A DNA stretch of 64,000 nucleotides from the NCBI RefSeq assembly GCF_037975245.1, contig NC_092562.1, forward strand, positions 20,163,054-20,227,053. The letters are read 5' to 3'. Under the pieces are notes generated by a model, which was not told the DNA's origin, did not search any database, and worked only from the letters and a program-made list of their open reading frames with translations. Positions within the stretch are counted from its first letter, which is position 1, and each line of letters starts with the position of its first letter. Origin of the DNA: Apostichopus japonicus (lineage: Eukaryota; Echinodermata; Holothuroidea; Aspidochirotida; Stichopodidae). The translations under genes were made by a program, and so were the position numbers. Of the stretch, positions 24,401 to 37,252 are shown one piece after another.

Positions 24401-27400
24401 TGCAACAAATTCTTCAACGATTTGGAATTATTCCACAATATATTTGACAGTTAAGACAAGGAATGAAATGATGCAATCGGGTGTGCTGCAAGTTGGAATT
24501 AGCTATTAGCTTTTAGCCATGTATGAAGGCAGCGGAGGTTTATCTTCAAATTGATCTGTTTTATGATACAAACTGGAGCAAAAAGTAAGCACAAATTTAA
24601 TACCAAGTAAGGAAGAATAAATACGGAAAGGATCTGCTTACAGTCTCGCTGCGATGGCAGCCGCCACCGTCAGGATGCAGGTTCGAGATTCCTTGCCACC
24701 GAATGCACCTCCTAACCGTTTCGTTCTGACAGTGATGCGATTGAACGGCACCTTTAAGCTGTCGGAAACCATCCGCTGTAGACGTAAAGAAAGAAAGAAA
24801 AAATTACAGGCGACGGACAGGTCATCTTGTGACAGCAACACTTCATTGTTGATCCCAGGGAATCATTTAGTGTTCAAATTTTGTGAAGCAGTTTCTAAAA
24901 GTTTTCTTAAAGTACTATGGTCCCTGCATGTGAACAAACCTGCCATTATACATGTTTGCAATTGTATAGCATTTTTATTATTGCCAGGATATACTTACAC
25001 TGATAAAAAAAAATGTTGTCAAAGAGTTGTCCTTGAAGGTCACATCAGTTGCTATACAAAACCACACATGGTTTGACCTGCATGTCACATATCCACTATA
25101 CCAAACAGTTTTACATCATATTTTGGGGAGGGGGATTGCTAGGGCCACAAGCCACCCCCCTCCTCATCAAGCATTGCTTTTTCATCATCAAAATATTTCC
25201 TGCATGCTGGAGATCCACTAACATTATCAAGGCCAGCTGGTTGATAGCTGGGTCACAATGTTACCCTCTCCAATCCCTGAACTATTGAGCTTGTCTAAAA
25301 ATCCAGCCTTCCTCTTTCCCACACCTAAGTTCTCTTCCTCTTAAAGTCCAGATATTACCAACATATTATATTCATAGACAAGGAAGCAGAGGCAAGGTAA
25401 CTAGAACCAAAACATCCCCCAACACCCTCTTCCTTTGAAGAGGAATTCAGATATTATTACTTGCTAGATAAGAGGCCGATAGCCAAGTAGTTGGGGCCAG
25501 GAAAGGGGGCAGGGAGGGGGGGAAGTTGTGGGATAAAGACAATGTTGACTCCTCCTCCACCCCCTCAACCATAAAGTCAAACATTACCTGCATGTTGGAT
25601 ATCCATTGGCAAGAGGACCATATCTCCATTTCATCATGTTCTTTGGGAACTACCAGTGATGTCTGAGTTTCCATGTAGAAGTGCTCCTGACCTCCAACGT
25701 CCATCTCCCCCTCGATCACATGATCTGAAGTTTCAAATCCTCTCGTGGTGTTGCCATTTACCAATTTCCTCTTAGGCTGGAAATAGCTTTCGTTTTTAAC
25801 GGCATCCTATATGAAATCAGAGGTTGCGAGACACACGTCAACTTGCTTGTCGTAAACATTAAAAGGTTATTGTTATTATTAGGTTTACTTTTGAAATCAA
25901 GCCGCGATACATCATAGTTGTCGCTGTACTTGACATTAACCTAGAACAGGGCAACCAGCGGCGGAGCGTCCATACAGTCAGGGGGGGTGGATGCCCCCCC
26001 TGACGGACTCAAATTGACTGCTGGCGCCCTTTTCAGCTTTTTACCACTTTTTACTTATTCGCGATTATTTACTTTTTTTAATGCGCTCTCATCTACCTAT
26101 TGACATTTTTCACATTTTGTTGGCAATGACACCTATTTATACTTCTTTTATTTGCAATTAGCAAGGCCAGGAAAGGGTCACTTTCGGCTCAAAAATTTCT
26201 GTACGCTCCGCGCCAACCTGTGGTGGTGCTCCACTTAGATAGTGTCGAAAAGCGCCCCTACAGACCATGCTTGACCAATACCCCTAGCTCCGCCACTGAG
26301 GGCAACATTAAAAAATTAACCCCTTAGCTGGCCAAGATATGTTATCATGGGATTATAACTCATATCTGGAGCATATATATTTAAGCTTTGCCAAGGAGCA
26401 TGGATCTAGCAGGTTTGCGGTTACCATCAGATTGAATAATTATCACCTTTCACAGAGTGGTGTAGGATGCATGAAATTTATTGTAAGAATTAAAGGAGGT
26501 TATAAGTCAAAACCCGCACCATAGAATTGTACTTAGGGTGGCTTCGTCCAAAACCGCTGTACATCAATCTATGCCAAGGCACATTCATACAACCTACATA
26601 TGAAACTAGTGCAAGATATTTAATGCTAGTGTTTGCTCTATAACACAGCAACAGGGTCAAACCTATAACATAAGAACAGCATATATGAATACGGCAAACT
26701 AAGAAAATATTTTATATTCGTGTGAATGGCAGCAGACTGCAGACACAGCCCTGCAACCGTTTAATTAGGTGTTCATCTGAGGTTTAATTAGGGGTTTAAT
26801 TCAGCCGTTTAATTAGGTGTTCATCTGAGGAGACATCAGACTGTAGACACAGCTATGCAGCCGTTTCATTAGGGGTACATCTGAGGTTTAATTAGGGGTT
26901 TAATTTAGCGGTTTAATTAGGTGTTCATCTGAGGGGACATCAGACTGCACACACGGCCCTGAAGCCGTTTAATTATGGGTTCATCTGAGGGGACAACACA
27001 CTGAGAGGGGGTGGTACACGCACCTCAATTGTCAAGACAGGTTCCAATTCTTCATAAACGACTCTGACACTTCTGACACCTTCTTGCGCCAACTCTTTGG
27101 TATCTGCAAGTACTACACCGATGACTGTCCCAACGGCATAAACCTGTAGGAAATCACGACGACGGCAAAATCTGTTTAAAGACGTTGCCGTGGATGAAGT
27201 GTCTAACACATCATTACCAGTGAAAGCTTGAAAACTGTCAAGCAAGGATTATACCTTCTTAATTCCTTTTCAAAAATGATGATTTGTGATAAAAGTGTAT
27301 AGCGATACAACCATTTACTGCTTAACTGGCAGTTATTTTGTAATTAAGCTCTTTATGAAACTAGAACACTTATATTTCACCATGTCTTTGTTCTAGCCAC

Positions 27401-28330
27401 GATAACATGTGTTTGTTTACCATATGTCTTTGCTCTAATGGCCAGGATTACATGTGTTTGTTCACCGTACGTCTTTGTTCTAATGGCCAGGATTACATGG
27501 TTTTGTTCACCATATGTCTTTGTTCTAATGGCCAGGATTACATGTGTTTGTTCACCATATGTCTTTGTTCTAATGGCCAGCTGACTTGTCTTAAGACTCA
27601 AATATTACCAACTTAAGTCAACAAGATTTAACTGAATTCGACTTTTTCAACTACACTACATTCATGAACATTCCATCATATCCTCCTACGAGATAATACA
27701 TAATAACAAATAACGACAATAATACTTCAAATCATCAAAAAGCCAGTAATTCTACACCGTCCTACAAAAGTACCAAAAAAAATTCCAGCGCTTATAGTTT
27801 ACTCATTTTCATGTTACCTTGTTGACAGCAAAGAGGTTTTCATCGTTTGTGGTTCTTCCCAGGGAAACGCCAGGCCAGTCTTTGTCGGTGATCACACGGT
27901 GGACGCCTCGTATCGCAAGCGCCGCGGTTGTATCGATGGATCTGGTCGCAATGTAAAATTTACTCTCTTAATTGTTTTGATATTTAAGGAATAATGTGCT
28001 CTAGCTTGACTGCCGTTTAGTTATTGGTGAAAAAACAGTCGAGACCCAAAATTTTGAACGATAAACAGACTTGGCTGTGCCTCGGTCATCTCTTATTCCC
28101 CCATATTGTAAGCATGTCATGTACATCAGTGTATATTGTACGCCAATTACCTGAGCAACTGCATGAATCCTGCAATCAACATACCAAGAAATTCACTCTA
28201 AAAAAAAAAACTGTTGGGAATTTCCTGCCTATATTCCTCCGAATGGTCAACAATTTTACGGTATGATACAATACTTACATTAGTTTAGCATGAGCTCGCT
28301 GACTGAAGATATATGCCAGGAATAGTTCAC
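15497..28330 (-). CDS. XDH: XDH exons 17-32: molybdopterin / substrate domain
   Basis: Exon 17 has the conserved SQRAHAKL. Exon 20 holds [10 protein letters not shown] and a Gln matching bovine Gln767 (WSSCQW). Exon 21 holds the pterin loop GGAFGGKE with the Glu matching Glu802. Exon 22 has [16 protein letters not shown]. Exon 23 has MARAMFH (Arg880 equivalent) and NTAFRGFG (Phe914 equivalent). Exon 26 has [13 protein letters not shown], exon 29 [12 protein letters not shown] and [10 protein letters not shown], exon 31 GVGEPS (catalytic Glu1261 equivalent). Exon 32 (51 bp) ends YKPFSIRP and stop, matching the usual family C-terminus. Thus nearly all catalytic residues are present; the pocket segment in exon 25 differs. 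Confidence 0.93.
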
Positions 28331-31300
28331 CTGTGGAAACGAGGAAAATCATGTAATTTTATGATGTTAACAACAAGAAGGGGTTTTTAATGTCGATTTT
28401 AGTATAGTATTTATGCAAGAAACTGTAATCTCCCTGTGTTGGTCCCTTTCCCTTCACACACTATCCCCACCCATCCAAGAAATGTTGTGGTTAAAGGAAT
28501 TGTCTGGTGGAAGATTTTGATACATTGTCCTTATAGTTATTATTTTTCTCTTTCTAACCATGTAAAAATTGTCCCCATTCGACGTTTTCTTCTTGTAGAA
28601 ATCTGGTTTTCAAATTCACCAGTTTCTCACCAAAAGTACCGTTTGTTCGAACGCTTCAATATGGTGATTGACGTAGTGCTTGCAGATAGGCAAAACAGGC
28701 GACTTGAAGTTAGCACTCCCAATTCCGCAGCAAATTAACTCACGTGTAAGCACATTGAATTGCCTCATATATAACGTACATACTCGCGAACGTATATACT
28801 ACGATGCTCAGTTGGTGTACTTGTATAGCGTTACACATAGTACACTCACACTCAAACCACAGTTCATTAACTGTTCTTCGAAATCGCTGAAATAAAATTC
28901 ACGGATCAAATTAACAGTAAAAGGAAACTTATAAAGTATTCGTTAAACCGAAAGATGAAACTTGGCGGGATCGATGTCATCGCAGAACTGTCCGATTGTA
29001 AACGTTAGATAGCCTATACACGCGAACATTCTTCGCGCTGGAGCTGGATACCGCGATGTATAAACAACGAAGAGCCTGTTGTTAAAACTTATCTTGTGTT
29101 ACACAAAGACCACGAAACCACCGATCTACTACATATATTGCGGCTTAAGGAGTTTTTTAAATCATATCTAATTTATAAGAAATTTCACCGGAAATTATTG
29201 AAGAAATTGATCGAATCGTTGTCAGAGCAGAATATAGCACTGAGAAGCTTAGGCTTCGCAGAACTGTCCGATTGTCAACGTTTGAGTACAGCCTACATGC
29301 GAACATTTTTTCGCGTTGGAGCTGGATAGCGCGATGTATAGCCTGAACAACTCAGAGTCTGCTGTTAAAATTTACCTTGTGTTACACAAAGACCACGGAA
29401 CCACCGCTCAAGTACATGGCGGCTTAAGGAGTTTTTGAAAACATATCTAATTTTTAAGAAATTTCACCGGAAATTAAGGGAGAAAGTTATCTGCATACAA
29501 ACGCTGTTTTTGTTGTGATTACCGTATAGGTACTGTGCGGAGGGTGGGTTATGACGCAATCTGCTATGGCAGAGCTGACGTCACGTATTGTACTGTTCAA
29601 ATCATATTTGAAATGTCTATCCATAACGATTAAAAAATCGTTTCTCTGTCAAACGCAACATTAGCGTTCTCATACTTTGACAACATGTTTGGAAAATTAT
29701 TTACTATTTTTTAAGGTAACTTCTTTGGGCCACCAGACAATCCTTTTAATTGACATCCTACAATGAAGAATGTTTACTCTCACATCTAGATGATAATGAG
29801 TTATCAATTACTATACACTGGTTGCATTCAGCGACTCATATCTCTCTCCATGTACTAGGTTCAAATTGAACAAACGGGAGTTGCAGGAGTAAATGTTTTT
29901 GGTATTAGAAACTGTAAAGATTTCATTTCGTTTACAAAGTCAAATATAATAAAACAAAATATGAAATTTAAAGGTCAAGCTAGCAACATCCATATTCAAT
30001 GAACTCAACACAGGTGTTGAAATAAAGTGTTAACATTAAAAAAAAAGAGAGATTTGGACAGGACCCACTAGCCTCCAGAGGGTCTATAATCAACTGCCAT
30101 CTGTGGCATGTCATCCACATACACAATAATCACAAGCCATCTGTGGCATATCATCCACATACAATAAATACCTGCCATCTGTGGCATATCATCTACATAC
30201 AATAATTACCTGTAATCTGTGGCATGTGATCCACATACAATAATTACCTGTAATCTGTGGCATGTGATCCACATACAATAATTACCTGCCATCTGTGGCA
30301 TATCATCCACATACAATAATAACCTGCCAACTGTGGCATATCATTCACATATACGATAATTACCTGCCATCTGTGGCATGTCATCCACATACAAGAATTA
30401 CCTGCCAACTGTGGCATATCATCCACATATACAATAATCACCTGCCATCTGTGGCATATCATCCACATATACAATAATTACCTGCCAACTGTGGCATATC
30501 ATCCACATAAAATAATCATTTGCCATCTGTGGCATGTCATCCGCATACAATAATAACCTGCCATCTGTGGCATGTCATCCACATACAATAATTACCTGCC
30601 ATCTGTGACAGGTCATCCACATACAATAATTACCTGCCATCTGTGACATGTGATCCACATATACAATAGTCACCTGCCATCTGTGGCATGTGATCCACAT
30701 ATACAATAATCACCTGCCATCTGTGGCATATCATCCACATACAATAATCACCTGCCATCTGCAGCATGTCATCCACATTCAATAATTACCTGCCAACTGT
30801 GGCATGTCACCCACATATACAATAATTACTTGCCATCTGTGGCATGTCATCCACATTCAATCATTACCTGCCAACTGTGGCATGTCATCCACATATACAA
30901 TAATTACCTGGTATCTGTGGCATGTCATCCACATATACAATAATTAAATGTCATCTGTGGCATGTCATCCACATATACAATAATCATCTGCCATCTGTGG
31001 CATATAATCCACATACAATAATTACCTGTCATCTGTGGCATGTGATCCACATACAATAATTACCTGTCATCTGTGGCATGTGATCCACATATACAATAAT
31101 TACCTGGTATCTGTGGCATGTCATCCACATACACAATAATTACCTGTCATCTGTGGCATGTCATCCACATACAATAATTACCTGCCACCTGCAGCTTGTC
31201 ATCCACATATAATAATAACCTGTCATCTATGGCATGTGATCCACATACAATAATTACCTGCCAACTGTGGCATATCATCCACATATACGATAATTACCTG

Positions 31301-34300
31301 CCATCTGTGGCATGTGATCCACATACAATAATAACCTGTCATCTATGGCATGTGATCCACATACTATAATTACCTGCCATCTGTGGCATGTCATCCCACA
31401 TACACAGCTTCACCGGTGGCATGCTGCAAAGCAGATTGGTGAGCCATCGGTCTGCCAACACCATCTGAATCAAGTTGACCACTAGGTACTTCCTGAAACC
31501 AGCAATTTTGAAGAGAAAGTTCATTTAATGTAGGCAGTTCCCCTGCCTTGTTTTAATAAAGGGTGATTATTTGATGAAATACAATTGCTCTATCGCCATG
31601 CAGATTGCACCTTTAACTATTCTAATATGAGTTTTTCTAATGCCAAGATTGTTTTGTCTAATTCTAAATCTATAAATTATGGTGTGAAATTTTAAAATAC
31701 AAAGAAAACCACATCAAAGTAAATGTCTGTGCCATTCGATTATAGGAACAAGAAAAATGCACATCAGTTCACAATTATTTCCATAAAATCTCCATTTCTT
31801 AAACATCCAAGAAAGAAAGAAAGAGTTACAATACCTGAAAGAATTGGATTCCTTCATAATTTGCGGAACGAAAATCTTCTACGGCACTACGGTATCTGTC
31901 CGCCATTTTGACGGTCCCAACCATCTGATGAAAAATAGTGTGGTGGGATAAAGAAGCAACTTTGACAAGGAATGGTTTCTCTAATATTACATTAGCAGCT
32001 GGTTTCTTCTCATGGGATAAATTTATTCAGACTAGCCTATAGACCTATTAATGTAATCTTAAATAGTGTGGCTGGGAAAAGAGGCAACTTTGACAAGGAA
32101 TGGTTTCTCTAATATTAGATTAGCAGCTGGTTTCATCTTATAGGGATAAATTTATTCAGACTAGCCTATAGACCTATTAATGTAATCTTAAATAGTGTGG
32201 CTGGGAAAAGAGGCAACTTTGACAAGGAATGGTTTCTCTAATATTAGATTAGCAGCTGGTTTCATCTCATAGGGATAAATTTATTCAGACTAGCCTATAG
32301 ACCTATTAATGTAATCTTAAATAGTGTTGCTGGGAAAAAGAAGCAACTTTGACAAGGAATGGTTTCTCTAATATTAGATTAGCAGACGGTTTCATTTTAT
32401 AGGGATAAATTTATTCAGAGTAGCCAATAGACCTATTAATGTAATCTTAAATAGTGTTGCTGGGAAAAAGAAGCAACTTTGACAAGGAATGGTTTCTCTA
32501 ATATTAGATTAGCAGACGGTTTCATTTTATAGGGATAAATTTATTCAGAGTAGCCAATAGACCTATTAATGTAATCTTAAATAGTGTTGCTGGGAAAAAG
32601 AAGCAACTTTTACAAGGAATGGTTTCTCTAATATTAGATTAGCAGACGGTTTCATTTTATAGGGATAAATTTATTCAGAGTAGCCAATAGACCTATTAAT
32701 GTAATCTTAAATAGTGTTGCTGGGAAAAAGAAGCAACTTTTACAAGGAATGGTTTCTCTAATATTAGATTAGCAGACGGTTTCATTTTATAGGGATAAAT
32801 TTATTCAGAGTAGCCAATAGACCTATTAATGTAATCTTAAATAGTGTTGCTGGGAAAAAGAAGCAACTTTTACAAGGAATGGTTTCTCTAATATTAGATT
32901 AGCAGACGGTTTCATTTTACAGGGATAAATTTATTCAGACTAGCCTATAGACCTATTAATGTAACCTTAAATAGAGTGGCAGGAAATAGAAGCAACTTTT
33001 ACAAGGAATGGTTTCTGTAATATTACATTAGCAGCTGGTTTCTTCTCATAGGGATAAATTTATTCAGACTAGCCTATAGACCTATTAATGTAATCTTAAA
33101 TAGTGTGGCTGGGAAAAGAGGCAACTTTGACAAGGAATGGTTTCTGTAATATTACATTAGCAGCTGGTTTCTTCTCATAGGGATAAATTTATTCAGACTA
33201 GCCTATAGACCTATTAATGTAATCTTAAATAGTGTGGCTGGGAAAAAGAAGCAATATTTACAAGCAATGGTTTCTGTAATATTAGATTAGCAGTTGGTTT
33301 CATCTATAGGGATAAATTTATTCAGACTAGCCTATAGACCTATTAATGTAATCTTAAATAGTGTGGCGGGGAAAAGAGGCAACTTTGACAAGGAATGGTT
33401 TCTGTAATATTAGATTAGCAGACGGTTTCATCTCATAGGGATAAATTTATTCAGAGTAGCCAATAGACCTATTAATGTAATCTTAAATAGTGTTGCTGGG
33501 AAAAAGAAGCAACTTTTACAAGGAATGGTTTCTCTAATATTAGATTAGCAGACGGTTTCATTTTATAGGGATAAATTTATTCAGAGTAGCCAATAGACCT
33601 ATTAATGTAATCTTAAATAGTGTTGCTGGGAAAAAGAAGCAACTTTTACAAGGAATGGTTTCTCTAATATTAGATTAGCAGACGGTTTCATTTTATAGGG
33701 ATAAATTTATTCAGAGTAGCCAATAGACCTATTAATGTAATCTTAAATAGTGTTGCTGGGAAAAAGAAGCAACTTTTACAAGGAATGGTTTCTCTAATAT
33801 TAGATTAGCAGACGGTTTCATTTTATAGGGATAAATTTATTCAGACTAGCCTATAGACCTATTAATGTAATCTTAAATAGAGTGGCAGGAAAAAGAAGCA
33901 ACTTTTACAAGGAATGGTTTCTGTAATATTACATTAGCAGCTGGTTTCTTCTCATAGGGATAAATTTATTCAGACTAGCCTATAGACCTATTAATGTAAT
34001 CTTAAATAGTGTGGCGGGAAAAAGAAGCAATATTTACAAGCAATGGTTTCTGTAATATTAGATTAGCAGTTGGTTTCATCTATAGGGATAAATTTATTCA
34101 GACTAGCCTATAGACCTATTAATGTAATCTTAAATAGTGTGGCGGGGAAAAGAGGCAACTTTGACAAGGAATGGTTTCTGTAATATTAGATTAGCAGCTG
34201 GTTTCATCTCATAGGGATAAATTTATTCAGAGTAGCCTATAGACCTATTAATGTAATTTTAAATAGTGTTGCTGGCAAAAAGAAGCAACTTTGACAAGGA

Positions 34301-37219
34301 ATGGTTTCTCTAATATTAGATTAGCAGACGGTTTCATTTTATAGGGATAAATTTATTCAGAGTAGCCAATAGACCTATTAATGTAATCTTAAATAGTGTT
34401 GCTGGGAAAAAGAAGCAACTTTTACAAGGAATGGTTTCTCTAATATTAGATTAGCAGACGGTTTCATTTTATAGGGATAAATTTATTCAGACTAGCCTAT
34501 AGACCTATTAATGTAATCTTAAATAGTGTGGCGGGGAAAAGAGACAACTTTGACAAGGAATGGTTTCTGTAATATTACATTAGCAGCTGGTTTCATCTTA
34601 TAGAGATAAATTTATTAAGAGTAGACTTGAACTCTAAATAATCTTTGTGAATGTCAGGATAAAAATTGTGAATTTTATTATTATGCTCATAGTAAATAGA
34701 TCTGACATTTCAATGGTACTATACATAAACAAAGTTTCTGCATAATGGTAAGTCGGTCTCAGTGTCAAAACTTGAAGCATGATTTGATAGTTCTGAAAAT
34801 TACATCTCTCTCTCTCTATACATGTAAATTAAATATAGTATATATCTTACCTCTTTGTGTAATTGGTCAGCAACGGATAAGAAAAATTTGAAGAAGAAAC
34901 TAAGAACTAATGACTGTCTGTAAACTTCCTGTCCCCCAGGTGACCCAGGGGTGAGGGGTAATTCATCTTGTAATGAGGTACAGGCATCCTCTAACAGTGA
35001 CTCATCCCACTTCCTGCAGACAACAACAGAAGCTTGAAAAATTAGCAACTACAGATGAAGGAAAAAGCAATTAAAATAAAATTGCTGGAATTCTTAAGAG
35101 AAACATTGACATTCACAATAAGACCTTGACTTTCCCCAGCCCACACTTGCTTGAATAGCATTGTTGTCAATATGATTAGAGGAAAAGGGGATGAGGAGGG
35201 GGGGATGAAGGAGGGGTGGAGGGGAAATTGACAGGACCTCCAACAGAAAACTGATTAAACAGGGAATCATCACCAACTCATTGTCAGATAGGATACTAAA
35301 TGCTAGACAAAGGACTTGCATCACGATGTCACTGATACCATTTCAGATTTTAAACATCCTAGCCAATCACACACTTTGCTCTTCTACAGACATATCTCAT
35401 CATACATTCACAATAAATTTTCTGCCTCCTAATTTAAAAACTGGAGAGATGGAAAAAGTCTAGTAAAGAAGAAATAAAGAAGTATAGCGCAAAGTAGTTC
35501 ATCTCAAAGGCAAACTTTCTTCTTTACCTAGTTTGAAGTTTTTGCATGGTTTTGTAAGCCATGACAGTCGTCGCAGCCATCCCACCGAACGCTAAATAAA
35601 TCTCTTCCACCTGATCCGTCTGGGGTTTGAAGCGTACCCTCATCCCAGAATTAACGATGGCTATGTCGTCCTCTCTCCTCTTGGCTTGCTTGAAACTGGA
35701 AACATGTTCATTCTAAGATAGAAATATCAGACGAAATAGGGGGACAATTTAATCTATATAATCCAAACCTGGTGTTAGTGTTATTATTCAAAGCTATGTG
35801 TATACAGTTGTGTTGAAAAGAGTAAAAATATTTTAAAAACTTTAAACGTTTTAAAATCGTAGAAACGAAAAAGCTAAAATAACTTCAACTTAATCAACAA
35901 AAGTGGATGGTTTGGGCAAAGATAACAGTACAACACATAACAATATCTGCAGAGCTAAGAGCACCAAACAAATGACTAGACTAGACTGATTAAAATAGCA
36001 CCATGCCTGCATGAAAATTAATGCTGTGATTATCATTGGAGGATCGAGGGGGGGGGGGGAGGTACCGTGTGAACAAATAGAAACTCACAAAGCAATTATA
36101 AAAACACTAGAGAGTTATAAAAGAAAAGGTAAAAAGAGAAAAAAATTGGCAATGAACAAACTTTTAAAAGTGAAAAAACAATTACATAATAAGCACATAG
36201 TTAGCAATAAATGTAGTTTAATAATAAAAATATGTCCATCCAACTGCATCATCAATCACCCGTCAAAAAAAAAATAGTATGACAGAAATATAGCAGCCAT
36301 AATAAGAAGAAAAAACCCAGTTAAAACAAGAGAACTAAATCATTAAAATTCCTTACACACCAAATAAATAGAACACAGTACACAATTCATAAGACTGCTT
36401 CTCCAAACTGGAAATTTTCAAGTTTTAGTCTTTTGTTCTGTTTATTTTGTGTTTGTGAATCAGAAAGGTAAACTTACTTCTGCGGTGAAAGGAATAAAAA
36501 TGGATCTTAAAACTTCCCCCTTCTCCAAGATTGTGGTTCGGTATCCTGGGTAAAAGCTAGGATTGAACGGTACACAGCGTTCACCTAAAGAATAGAAAAG
36601 AATAAAATGCAGTAAAATGCAAACGTCCTGCTCAAACCGTTAAAGAGATGTTACTACTCCATTCTCCTTACTGCCCACAGAATGTTTGTCCCCTTGTGCT
36701 TCCCCTACACATCCTCATCCCAATCAAATATATAACACAAAGTTTCTCCTTCTTTGGGTTAAATATAGCCTGACACAGAACATTATTATTATTTTATTAT
36801 TTTAGGTTTACAGTCTTGTTCAGGGCCAAGACCCTCTCATACGACTTTACAACATAACCCTGGTCATTGGTAACTTGTCACACCTAGTACACACCAAAGT
36901 GTGCACAATCCAATCAATCCCTCCTGGGGCACCACAACCACGTTTCCCCAGGGGAATTCAAATAGGGTGCAGCCACAAACCGCCACACGCAACTAGATTT
37001 ACAAGTTACCTCGCAAATCCCCATTTATACCTGGGTGAAGAGAGGCAATGGAGACAAAGTGCCCAAGGACACAACGCAATGATCTGGCCAGGACTCAAAC
37101 CTGTAATCCTTAGATCACAAGTCCACTGCCTTAACCACTTGACCACAGCACCCTCATAACAGAGAGTTTCAACAAATTCAACCAGAAATCGATGTTAAAC
37201 AATTTTCCACCAGTGGTGC

Positions 37220-37252
<33 letters not shown>

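Noticed and set aside
27377-27616. ORFs with repeating [15 protein letters not shown]-type peptide
   Set aside because: The 45-bp unit is a multiple of three, so it stays open by arithmetic. No gene context.
30244-30477. ORFs of 60-76 codons on both strands within the 38-bp array
   Set aside because: They are translations of the minisatellite; length and frame come from the repeat period, not from a gene.
30085-34625. CRISPR-like arrays
   Set aside because: The units are tandem repeats without unique spacers, and the genome is eukaryotic.
36011-36277. A lysine-rich 88-codon ORF
   Set aside because: Composition follows the A-rich intron sequence and it has no similarity or splice support.
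37081-37154. A functional tRNA gene
   Set aside because: A and B boxes are present, but the cloverleaf is poor and a SINE body and tail follow.
36875-37159. A 94-codon + strand ORF
   Set aside because: It is the reverse strand of the tRNA-derived SINE.
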